Source: Candidatus Campylobacter infans
GTDB lineage: Bacteria > Campylobacterota > Campylobacteria > Campylobacterales > Campylobacteraceae
NCBI GenBank assembly: GCA_009827235.1
Contig: SPMW01000030.1
Location: 1 to 20,599, forward strand
DNA: 20,599 bases
Reading direction: 5' to 3'
The notes beneath the pieces are model-generated. The model did no database searches, had not been told where the DNA came from, and was given only the letters and a program-made list of their open reading frames with translations. Position 1 is the first letter of the stretch, and every line of letters begins with the position of its first letter. Shown piece after piece: positions 9,285-15,820 of this stretch. The position numbers and the translations under genes are program-made.

Positions 9285-9324
9285 AAAATTATATCCTTTT
9301 ATTTTTTTTCAATATATTTGAAAA

Positions 9325-9354
9325 ATTTTACCATAAAGCTCCCTTTTTTATGGT
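9325..9354 (-). promoter_or_regulatory. Repressor promoter overlapped by an inverted repeat
   Basis: On the minus strand TGGTAAAAT gives an extended -10 box (TAAAAT at 9330-9325), with transcription starting near 9318 and a leader of about 34 bases to the TTG start. An inverted repeat, ACCATAAA (9330-9337) and TTTATGGT (9347-9354), separated by nine bases, covers the region just upstream of this -10 and its first base. A protein bound there would block the promoter, consistent with autorepression. Confidence 0.5.
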
Positions 9355-9377
9355 GCTTAATAAAAGCTATTTATTAT

Positions 9378-9410
9378 CTTAAATACTGAAAAAAAAAATC
9401 AGTATTTAAG
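9378..9410. promoter_or_regulatory. Perfect 12-bp inverted repeat, probable operator
   Basis: CTTAAATACTGA (9378-9389) and TCAGTATTTAAG (9399-9410) match perfectly around nine A residues. Neither strand has a T-run after the hairpin, so it is not an intrinsic terminator. Its position in the -35 region of the rightward promoter fits an operator for the divergent repressor or the Cro-like protein. Confidence 0.65.
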
Positions 9411-9430
9411 TAAAAATTAAATATAAATTC

Positions 9431-9436
9431 TATAAA
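9431..9436 (+). promoter_or_regulatory. -10 box giving a near-leaderless transcript
   Basis: TATAAA at 9431-9436 is the best -10 candidate for the rightward operon. Transcription would then start at about 9442-9445, at the ATG itself (9445). No Shine-Dalgarno sequence precedes that ATG, which agrees with a leaderless mRNA. The box overlaps an AT-rich run, so the exact site is uncertain. Confidence 0.4.
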
Positions 9437-9444
9437 ATTTCACT

Positions 9445-9639
9445 ATGAAATATAGCGAATTAAAAAACATTTTAAGAATTTATTATAGCGAAAGTATGAT
9501 TGGGAAAATACTTGCACCAAATATCTTGCAAAAGCCAAGCATAAAAAATGCTGTAATTTTAGAAAAAAAGCACCATATTCCTATGGGAGCTTGGAAAAAT
9601 ATTCGCGTATGGCTAAAAAATAGTGAAAGATTAAAATAA
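9445..9639 (+). CDS. Small Cro/YdaS-like DNA-binding protein
   Basis: The 64-aa product has an HTH-like pattern: YYSESMIGKIL as first helix and turn, KPSIKNAVILEKKHHIP as recognition part, then AWKNIRVWL. The series Ala-x-x-Leu-Glu followed by Ile-Pro and Ala-Trp recalls YdaS/Cro-type phage regulators. It faces the repressor gene, as Cro does. It has no ribosome site, which agrees with the predicted leaderless start. Its TAA overlaps the ATG of the ATPase gene by one base (TAATG), so the two are translationally coupled. The assignment to DNA binding is inference from pattern and context. Confidence 0.6.
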   Translation: MKYSELKNILRIYYSESMIGKILAPNILQKPSIKNAVILEKKHHIPMGAWKNIRVWLKNSERLK

Positions 9640-10829
9640 TGGAAAGAAATTTTAATTATTGGTTTTTGGCAAAAGACGCTGAGTATTATAAAAATTTTTA
9701 TGCGACAAATTGTTTGGTGATGGAACTTTTAAAGTTAGATGAAAAAGGAACTCATAAAATAGCTTTGTTGCCTGATGAAAAATTGATTAAAGATTTGCTT
9801 TTTTATAATGAAACAAGTGTAGTTATTTCAAACGAACTTCCGCCACTTAAATATAGAAATCTTTTTATTATTAAAAATTTACCAAATAAGCACGGGCTTT
9901 TACCTTCACAAGCCAAAATAGCAGGTATCAGCGAGGCTCAAATGTTAGAGATCGAATTAGGTTTAAGCGTAATTGATAGTCCTTTTACACTTAATGATGT
10001 TGGTGGAGCTAAACCGCTAAAAGATTTTACTAAACAGCTTGTGAATGCCGAAAAACACGGCTATCAAGCAAAAGGCATATTTTTAGTTGGCATTCCAGGG
10101 ACAGGCAAAACCTTTTTCCCAAAATGTTTTGCAGGTGAGCTAAAAAGAAAACTAATTATGCTAAATCTATCACAAATTTTAGAAAGTGATGAGCCGATTG
10201 GTAAATTAAATGAAATTTTTGAGTATTTGGATAATCGTTGCAAGCAGTTTCCTAATGAAAAATTTGTAGTTTTGATTGATGAAATTGAAAAAATGATAGG
10301 AAGTAGTGTTGAACCAAAACAAAAACAAATGCTAGGACGATTATTGACTGTGTTAAATGATATCCATACGCCTGCTTGTGAATATAAGTTTAATGCTATT
10401 TTCTTTGCTACCGCAAACGATTTAGCTAGTATTTTATCAAATAACCCTGAATTTTTACGGCGTGGGCGTTGGGACGAGCTGTTTTTTATTTCATTGCCGA
10501 CATCAGAATACGCAAAAGAGATGTTTGAACTATACATTTCAAAATTTAAAATTGCTTTTATGTTAGAAATTATGCTACTTGATGAGCTTTTTGCGGAGAT
10601 TGAAGATAAATACCAAAAAGAAAATCCGCTTGCTAATAAATTCCCTTATACACCCGCTGAGATTGAAAACTTTTGCAAAAGAATTGATTTTTTGAAAAAA
10701 GCAAAGGGTGATGAGTTTAGTCGTGATGACATAATTAATTGTATTGAGATGATTATTCCACTTGCAAAATCTGCAAAAGATGGAATAAATAAAATTGCAG
10801 GGCAAAAAGAGCTATTTATTGAAATTTAA
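9639..10829 (+). CDS. AAA+ ATPase (Ycf46-like)
   Basis: Residues about 1-125 form an N-terminal domain (with LLPDEKLIKDLLFY, VVISNELPPL and FIIKNLPN) resembling the nucleotide-independent half of Ycf46-type AAA proteins. The AAA domain opens with LNDVGGAKPLKDF, then Walker A GIPGTGKT (G151-T158), Walker B VVLIDEIEKM (D214, E215), the ATANDL sensor-1 region and FLRRGRWDE (R274, R275, R277), holding likely Arg fingers. A helical lid follows to 396. No membrane segment, protease or nuclease domain is seen, so it is not a Zot/pI-type phage morphogenesis ATPase nor FtsH. A remodelling role is inferred; the substrate is unknown. It overlaps the Cro-like gene by one base and precedes the 213-aa gene by ten. 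Confidence 0.85.
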   Translation: MERNFNYWFLAKDAEYYKNFYATNCLVMELLKLDEKGTHKIALLPDEKLIKDLLFYNETSVVISNELPPLKYRNLFIIKNLPNKHGLLPSQAKIAGISEAQMLEIELGLSVIDSPFTLNDVGGAKPLKDFTKQLVNAEKHGYQAKGIFLVGIPGTGKTFFPKCFAGELKRKLIMLNLSQILESDEPIGKLNEIFEYLDNRCKQFPNEKFVVLIDEIEKMIGSSVEPKQKQMLGRLLTVLNDIHTPACEYKFNAIFFATANDLASILSNNPEFLRRGRWDELFFISLPTSEYAKEMFELYISKFKIAFMLEIMLLDELFAEIEDKYQKENPLANKFPYTPAEIENFCKRIDFLKKAKGDEFSRDDIINCIEMIIPLAKSAKDGINKIAGQKELFIEI

Positions 10830-10839
10830 AGGATAAGAG

Positions 10840-11481
10840 ATGACTTTTAAGAATTATTTTGAGCTTTATGCGAAATTTAAACCAAATTGTAAAATGAAAA
10901 AATTTCCACCACTAATGACACGCCAAACGACTTTAATAAAGCATTTACAAAGCAATAAAAGTGAAATTTTGCGGAGTGTGAATTTTGTCTTTAAAAATAG
11001 TGACGAGAAGTATTTTTTAAGCGTGTTTTCTAGCGAAAATGCAAATATGATTTGCGTAAATACTGCTATGATAAACTTAATTCCAAAAGGCTTTGATAGC
11101 AAAAACGATTACGAAAAATTTGTAAATCTTTATGCAATTTTTGCGGTTTTATTAAATCGCTCGTTTCAAATAGATAGTTTTGATGATAGCATTTTGCACG
11201 AAAAAATTAGAGATTATCTTTGGGATTTAGCCATATATCAAAAAAATGATGATGATTTCATACTAAATTTACAAAATATTGTTTTAAATTATGATGATAG
11301 AATTTTAAGGCTAATTTATCGCTATGGTGATGATTTTTTAAAGACAATTTTCAATGCTTTTATTGATAAGAAACTTAGCGAAAATGAGTTAATAGCTGTT
11401 TTTGATGATGACAAAGAAGTAGGACAAGATGAGCTTCAAAATTTGTATGAGTTTTATAAAAAGCAAAAAATTTGTGAATGA
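10840..11481 (+). CDS. Unknown cytoplasmic protein paired with the AAA+ ATPase
   Basis: The 213-aa product is soluble, with no signal or membrane segment. The N-terminus (about 1-45) is basic and the C-terminus (from about 130) acidic with runs such as KNDDDF and FDDDKEVGQDE. The middle looks mixed alpha/beta (NFVFKNSDEKYFLSVF). The ATG has AAAGGA eight bases upstream. It begins ten bases after the ATPase stop and ends shortly before the AlpA-like gene, so it probably acts with the ATPase as adaptor, substrate or target-recognition partner; that role is inferred from adjacency only. I do not recognise a family. Confidence 0.75.
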   Translation: MTFKNYFELYAKFKPNCKMKKFPPLMTRQTTLIKHLQSNKSEILRSVNFVFKNSDEKYFLSVFSSENANMICVNTAMINLIPKGFDSKNDYEKFVNLYAIFAVLLNRSFQIDSFDDSILHEKIRDYLWDLAIYQKNDDDFILNLQNIVLNYDDRILRLIYRYGDDFLKTIFNAFIDKKLSENELIAVFDDDKEVGQDELQNLYEFYKKQKICE

Positions 11482-11497
11482 TTAGGTGGTTATATCT

Positions 11498-11698
11498 ATG
11501 ATACAACAAGATGGCTGCGTTTTAATTACGATTAAAGAGTTTTGCAAACTTAAAAATATAAGTGTTCGCTCATTTTATGATAATAAGCTACAAATGAAAT
11601 TTCCACGCAAAAAAATTGGTAGATATTATTATATTTCTTTTAAAAAAACTGATATAATCTATATTGACAAAGATGATAAATTAAATATACATATATGA
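11498..11698 (+). CDS. AlpA/excisionase-like winged-helix DNA-binding protein
   Basis: The 66-aa product reads like a short MerR/AlpA/Xis domain: ITIKEFCKLKNISVRSFYDN is the helix-turn-helix, and FPRKKIGRYYYIS followed by KKTDIIYI matches the wing that in this group reads P-x-x-K-x-G-x-R. The ATG at 11498 is preferred over the GTG at 11486, because AGGTGG (11484-11489) is then correctly spaced eight bases upstream. AlpA and Xis proteins control excision or transcription of mobile elements; no integrase partner is in the window. Two short direct repeats lie just after its stop and upstream of the next gene, a possible target. Confidence 0.65.
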   Translation: MIQQDGCVLITIKEFCKLKNISVRSFYDNKLQMKFPRKKIGRYYYISFKKTDIIYIDKDDKLNIHI

Positions 11699-11727
11699 TA
11701 TAATAATTATATTTATATAATAATTAT
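11699..11727. repeat. Two 12-bp direct repeats containing ATAATTAT palindromes
   Basis: TATAATAATTAT occurs at 11699-11710 and 11716-11727, a 17-base period. Each contains the self-complementary ATAATTAT. They lie 17-45 bases upstream of the -10 box for the exported 150-aa protein, covering its -35 region and beyond, and so could be operator sites (perhaps for the AlpA-like protein encoded just before) or an AT-rich promoter-enhancing element. Confidence 0.5.
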
Positions 11728-11743
11728 TTAAGCTTTTTTTGAC

Positions 11744-11749
11744 TATAAT
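11744..11749 (+). promoter_or_regulatory. -10 box of the exported 150-aa protein gene
   Basis: TATAAT after a run of seven T residues is a consensus Campylobacter -10 box. Transcription would start near 11756, with a leader of about 25 bases carrying AAGGA (11772-11776) before the ATG at 11781. The secreted and membrane genes thus have their own promoter, apart from the Cro/ATPase operon. Confidence 0.65.
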
Positions 11750-11780
11750 TCACACTACATTTTAAATTGAAGGAAAAATA

Positions 11781-12233
11781 ATGAAAAAAATTTTAGGTTC
11801 GTTAGTTGTGGCAGGACTACTTTGCTCGTCTTTGGGTGCTGAAACTTATTTTGATTTTGAAGATGATTGTGATAGCAAAAGATTAAGACCTTACATAGAG
11901 CTTTGGTATAAAAATCTTTTTATAAAGGAACATAAAGTAATAGAACTCAAAGACATACAAGAAGAAGAAATTCCTAGAATATTTGAATATGTAAAGGAAG
12001 AATTTAAAGACATTAAATACTGCACTTTTGTTAGAACACTAGATGATATGGAAAAGCCAAAGAAAGCAGGATTTTGGCTAGTCAAAACAGGCGAAAATCC
12101 AAAAGTTTTTAATAAAGATAATTTAAACATTGTTAAAAATAAAACTCTATTCATTCCATTTGAAGGCAATGGAGCATTAGATTTAAGAGTTGATTTAAAT
12201 AACGGCTATACTAATCACCATAAAATTGATTAA
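11781..12233 (+). CDS. Exported small protein, unknown function
   Basis: The 150-aa product has a clear signal peptide (KK, then a hydrophobic core to residue 18, cleavage likely after SLGA at residue 20). The Cys at 15 is not in a lipobox, so it is not a lipoprotein. The mature part is hydrophilic with two cysteines (C30, C81) that could form a disulfide in the periplasm, and an acidic EEEIP region. There is no membrane segment. Its gene has its own promoter and is followed, one base after the stop, by the first of the two long direct repeats. I do not recognise a family; working with the 805-aa membrane protein downstream is only inferred. Confidence 0.75.
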   Translation: MKKILGSLVVAGLLCSSLGAETYFDFEDDCDSKRLRPYIELWYKNLFIKEHKVIELKDIQEEEIPRIFEYVKEEFKDIKYCTFVRTLDDMEKPKKAGFWLVKTGENPKVFNKDNLNIVKNKTLFIPFEGNGALDLRVDLNNGYTNHHKID

Positions 12234-12234
12234 A

Positions 12235-12285
12235 GTGCGATTTCGCACACAAAAGCAATTTTAAAAATTTAAATAATTAAAATTT
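12235..12285. repeat. Left copy of 51-bp direct repeat
   Basis: The unit has two parts: a palindrome GTGCGA / TCGCAC around a TT centre (12235-12248), then an AT-rich part with its own inverted arms AATTTTAA (12257-12264) and TTAAAATT (12277-12284). It matches 16547-16597 at 48 of 51 positions; the differences are the central TT (AA in the other copy) and position 12256 (C versus T). Weaker similarity continues for about 26 bases. The copy begins one base after the stop of the exported 150-aa protein. Confidence 0.9.
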
Positions 12286-12321
12286 GATTAGCATACTAGA
12301 ATTTTAAAATAGGGTTTTAGT

Positions 12322-14739
12322 ATGCGAAAAATTTTTATAATATTTTTTATTTTTTCTATAAATTTATATGGCGCAATGGTAGAGAACGGCAACTTAGCCA
12401 ACAATGCAACAAATTTAAGCAATAAAGATAATATCTACTTCAAAAACCCAAATGACACACATATTAAAGGTGGTAGTTGTTCTTGGGAATGCAGAGAAAC
12501 AACTCAAAATTATGCGGCTAGAATTATTGGTTTTGACATTTTTAATGGGAAAACATTTTGTAAAGTTTATGAGCGGACAAACTCTAGCCAATTACTTTCA
12601 ATAGACGCGTCAAAAACAAATGAAGCTTGTGCAAATGAATTAAAAAACAAAATGAAAGACAAAGCCAACGAATACGAAAACAACATTAGCAACAAAGCCA
12701 ACGATAAAAAGATTTCTTATAATTCAAAAATTGCTTTTAATTCAAATGATACTCAAATCACGCTAAGCAAATTTTTAAGCTCACTTGCTACACTTAATCC
12801 AAACATTATTGATAGGGAAGCTACAAATAATCAAGGGCAACTTGTTTTAAAAGATGGCATACAACAATTTTCGGTTGTAAATATAAATAAAGATAAAAAT
12901 GTAAATTTAGGAATAGTTTCTTTTACGCCTATTGGTTGGTTAAGCGAAAAAATTGCAAATTTGGCGGTTGATATAGAAAGAAAAAAAGACGCAAAATCTT
13001 TAACAACAGTTCAAGCTGATATTACTAGCGCAAGTGATGGGTTTAACAAAAGCAATATGGGATATTTTTCTGATTTATTTTTGGCAAATGAAGAAATTTA
13101 TCAGTATTTGCAATTTTTAATTTTTACTTTGGTTGGTGGATTTTTCGTAACAAAAATTGGGGCTGAAAAAATACAAACTTATTTAGAAAATCGTGGTGAG
13201 AGTGATAGCAAACAACCATATTTGCATAAATTCTACATACCACTTATTGCGCTAGGACTATTTTTTATGCCAATACCCGAAGCAAATAACAAAGCTCACT
13301 CAACGATAATTCAAAATGTAATTCGCCTTTTTGCTGATATTAGCACGGATGTAGCTGATAGAGCTAGTGCGACAATAAATAACACTTATATGAATAAAAT
13401 TTATAAAAGCATTGGTTATGTTTCGCCACAAAGCGCAGGGAATTTAGTAGAAGCAAAAATTAAAAATGAATATGTCGTAGAAAAAATCGACCAAATATAC
13501 AAAAAAACCTGCGCTCAAAGATTTGACAAATCTTATGGGACAACGAGTTATCAATATTTAGCTACACTAACTGATGAAGAGAAAAAGAAAATATTTGAAA
13601 GAGAACAATCAGACCTTAAAAATGTTACTGGAACAAAAGCTGATATTACACTTGATGCTTGTATTGCTATGGAAGTTCAAGCTGTAACAGCTAGAAATGA
13701 GATAGAAAAAAGCAATCAATTATTAGAAAGAATTGAAAAAATTTATGACGATAGTGAGTTGAATAAGAAAATTTCAAATCTAGATAGTTATTTTGCTTTG
13801 AGAGAAAGTCAACTTGGTTGGGTGAATGCTTTGATTACACCAAGTTCTGCGATTTTAGCAGAAACATTTACATTCAATGATGATATGGCAGTTAAAAGCG
13901 ATATGAAAAAAGCCACTAAGGCAAATGCAAAAAACACACAAGCTAGGATTAATGAAGGTTCATTAGAATATAGTATTAATAGCAGTGATGAAATAAATGA
14001 TAGTGCTCTTGGATGGTTAGCAGGAAAGCTTGTTTATATGATGTTGCCAGGAGCTAGTGAGATTAAAAATTTTGCAAAAGATAACTCAGGCAAAATCGGG
14101 TCGGCATTGGGTGGTTTAGTTGGTGGAACAACCACAGGCGGTGTGGGTTCATTTTTTGGTTCAATTATTGGTGGGATTGCGGGTTGGCTAGGTGGAACTA
14201 TTATTGGCTATACTACTGCTGTTGTTTTAATGGAATGGACGCTTGAAAAAATTCCACTTCTTGTTTGCACAACAGCTTCAATTGTGGCTTTTATCTCGTA
14301 TTTAATTAGTCTTATTAAATATTTTTACATTTCGCCATTTGTCGTAGCTTACGCACTTACTGCAAACAAAATAAATAAAATAACTGAGTTTTTAATAACA
14401 GGAATTTCAATATTTTTAAAACCTGTTTTGATTGTGCTATTTATTGGTCTTGCTTTATTTGTACATACACTAATTGATGAAATTTTTGTTTTCATCTCAA
14501 TAGAGCAATTTACAGGTATAAAAACAAGTTTGTGGAATTTTCATACAAATTTTGTTATTGGTTCAATTACAGGCTTGCTTTTAATTTTTGGCAAACTTGC
14601 TTCATCATATATCATATGGAAACTAGTTGTTAGTGGTCCTGCTTGGGCTTTGTCTTTGGTTGGTGTTGATGGAAAACAAGATGATATGATTAGTAGTGGA
14701 ATTGAAGCAAACCTTGCAAGAAGAGCATTTGTAGTCTAA
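12322..14739 (+). CDS. Large exported polytopic membrane protein (VirB6/TrbL/DotA-like layout)
   Basis: The 805-aa protein starts with a signal peptide (cleavage likely after NLYGA, residue 17). A hydrophilic, Asn/Lys-rich domain follows (about 18-255) with a C53-x3-C57 motif. Two membrane segments lie at about 262-280 and 303-318, then a second hydrophilic helical domain with two cysteines (about 320-585). A Gly-rich zipper-like stretch (about 593-640, GGLVGGTTTGG and similar) leads into several membrane segments (about 645-678, 688-718, 743-772). Signal, large periplasmic parts and a C-terminal membrane cluster resemble VirB6/TrbL or DotA/TraY channel proteins, but no diagnostic motif proves this and no other secretion genes are present. 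AGGG at 12311 fits the ATG. It is the first gene of the repeat-bounded module. Confidence 0.7.
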   Translation: MRKIFIIFFIFSINLYGAMVENGNLANNATNLSNKDNIYFKNPNDTHIKGGSCSWECRETTQNYAARIIGFDIFNGKTFCKVYERTNSSQLLSIDASKTNEACANELKNKMKDKANEYENNISNKANDKKISYNSKIAFNSNDTQITLSKFLSSLATLNPNIIDREATNNQGQLVLKDGIQQFSVVNINKDKNVNLGIVSFTPIGWLSEKIANLAVDIERKKDAKSLTTVQADITSASDGFNKSNMGYFSDLFLANEEIYQYLQFLIFTLVGGFFVTKIGAEKIQTYLENRGESDSKQPYLHKFYIPLIALGLFFMPIPEANNKAHSTIIQNVIRLFADISTDVADRASATINNTYMNKIYKSIGYVSPQSAGNLVEAKIKNEYVVEKIDQIYKKTCAQRFDKSYGTTSYQYLATLTDEEKKKIFEREQSDLKNVTGTKADITLDACIAMEVQAVTARNEIEKSNQLLERIEKIYDDSELNKKISNLDSYFALRESQLGWVNALITPSSAILAETFTFNDDMAVKSDMKKATKANAKNTQARINEGSLEYSINSSDEINDSALGWLAGKLVYMMLPGASEIKNFAKDNSGKIGSALGGLVGGTTTGGVGSFFGSIIGGIAGWLGGTIIGYTTAVVLMEWTLEKIPLLVCTTASIVAFISYLISLIKYFYISPFVVAYALTANKINKITEFLITGISIFLKPVLIVLFIGLALFVHTLIDEIFVFISIEQFTGIKTSLWNFHTNFVIGSITGLLLIFGKLASSYIIWKLVVSGPAWALSLVGVDGKQDDMISSGIEANLARRAFVV

Positions 14740-14750
14740 ATTTCAAAGCG

Positions 14751-14783
14751 ATTTCGTGTGATTTTGGTATAATTGCACGAAAT
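14751..14783 (+). promoter_or_regulatory. Promoter embedded in an inverted repeat
   Basis: ATTTCGTG (14751-14758) and CACGAAAT (14776-14783) are perfect 8-bp arms. Between them lies GGTATAAT, a consensus -10 box (TATAAT at 14768-14773), so transcription would start near the right arm. The site begins 11 bases after the stop of the 805-aa gene. The left arm reads GCGATTTCG with its preceding GCG (14748-14756), the same nine bases found in both long direct repeats, suggesting one protein binds all three places. Confidence 0.6.
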
Positions 14784-14801
14784 TTAGCTAAGGATTTGCG
14801 G

Positions 14802-15539
14802 ATGTCAAGCATAGCAGACAAAATTTCTAAAATATTATTAAATCATAGAACAGACGAAAAATTAAAAGAGCTTGATGATTTTATTTTACATTGTAAAAAC
14901 AATGAAAAAGCTCTTGCAAATTTAAAATTTCAACTATTTCAAAAAATCAATCAAATTAACGAAATTTTAGGCATAGAAAAACCACAAAAAGAAGAAAAAG
15001 CCGAGAATTCTAAACTAAGTTTTAATGATAAAATTTCGTTAATCAAAAATAGTCAAATTGAGTTAAGAAATCTTATGAATAATGAAGAGAAATATATTTT
15101 CAACATTTTTAAAAACCATTTAAAAGATAAAAAAGAGTTAGAAATTTTTGCACAAGTTCCGCCAAGTGCTTTTATTAATAAGATAAATGAAAATGATGAA
15201 GTTTGGAAAGCTTACTCAAATTTTCGTTTTGATTTTTTGATTTGTAAAACTCATCTAAACGACAAAGGATATCCTGATAGATTTGAGCCACTGCTCGTTA
15301 TAGAATATCTTGGTGGTGGACATTACGGCATAGATGATAAACAAGATAATGCAGAAACTATCAAAGAAAACGATGAGATTAAAAGAGTGCTTTTTCAAAA
15401 ACTAGGACTAAAATATCTTTTCATAAAAGAAGATAATGTGAAGAAAAAAGAACTAAACAAACACGGATATAGAAATTTTGATACTTCAATATTAAATGGT
15501 TTAATTCAAAAAATAATTGATGATATTATACAGCTATGA
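14802..15539 (+). CDS. DUF2726-type (PD-(D/E)XK nuclease-like) protein
   Basis: The ATG at 14802 (245 aa) is chosen because AAGGA (14790-14794) is seven bases upstream; the in-frame TTG at 14796 is too close to it. Residues about 1-95 are helical and charged, perhaps a coiled coil. From about 97 on, NEEKYIFNIF, IFAQVPPSAF, FRFDFLIC, EPLLVIEYLGGGHYG and the KRVLFQKLGLKYLFI tail match the DUF2726 pattern: Asp in FDFLI, Glu in VIEY, and a partner Lys/Arg helix. That fold belongs to the Vsr/PD-(D/E)XK nuclease group. DUF2726 proteins are of uncertain function, so nuclease activity is only a prediction. It has its own promoter within the repeat-bounded module. Confidence 0.7.
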   Translation: MSSIADKISKILLNHRTDEKLKELDDFILHCKNNEKALANLKFQLFQKINQINEILGIEKPQKEEKAENSKLSFNDKISLIKNSQIELRNLMNNEEKYIFNIFKNHLKDKKELEIFAQVPPSAFINKINENDEVWKAYSNFRFDFLICKTHLNDKGYPDRFEPLLVIEYLGGGHYGIDDKQDNAETIKENDEIKRVLFQKLGLKYLFIKEDNVKKKELNKHGYRNFDTSILNGLIQKIIDDIIQL

Positions 15540-15601
15540 TATTTATATTATATTAAGATAATTTTTGGTAAAATTTCATAAAAATTAGAAAGTAAATTGT
15601 T

Positions 15602-15820
15602 ATGGAAAATTTAAAACCATTACGCAAACATTTTGGCAATTCTATGCTGATTTTGTTCGCTGTTATATATGTGATTTGTGCTATTTTTGGTATTCCTTAC
15701 TACGATAGTCATTTTTCAAAGTTATATTTTAAAATTTTTGAAAATATTATGATTGCAATCATCATCTTTGAAGTAGTGCTTTTGATAATTCAAGTAATAG
15801 ATTTTAAAAGGGAAAAATAA
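15602..15820 (+). CDS. Small two-TM membrane protein, unknown function
   Basis: The 72-aa product has a short basic N-terminus, a membrane segment at about residues 12-32 (SMLILFAVIYVICAIFGI) and another at about 46-66 (IMIAIIIFEVVLLIIQVI), ending in DFKREK. Both ends are basic and probably cytoplasmic. There is no strong ribosome site; a TAAAAT -10 candidate after TTTTTGG (near 15568) could drive it. Its TAA overlaps the next ATG by one base (TAATG), so it is coupled to the 238-aa gene and the two products likely act together. Confidence 0.7.
   Translation: MENLKPLRKHFGNSMLILFAVIYVICAIFGIPYYDSHFSKLYFKIFENIMIAIIIFEVVLLIIQVIDFKREK

Noticed and set aside
10064..10537. 157-aa minus-strand ORF inside the AAA+ gene
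   Set aside because: It is antisense to conserved Walker motifs, Ser/Lys-rich, and without promoter or ribosome site.
9639..10829. Zot/pI-type filamentous phage ATPase
   Set aside because: No membrane segment or Zot-like C-terminus. The N-terminal domain and AAA motifs resemble Ycf46 proteins, and no capsid-like small protein precedes it.
11486..11497. GTG start for the AlpA-like gene
   Set aside because: It overlaps the ribosome site AGGTGG that serves the ATG at 11498.
14796..14801. TTG start for the DUF2726 gene
   Set aside because: It lies one base after AAGGA, too close for initiation. The ATG at 14802 is correctly spaced.
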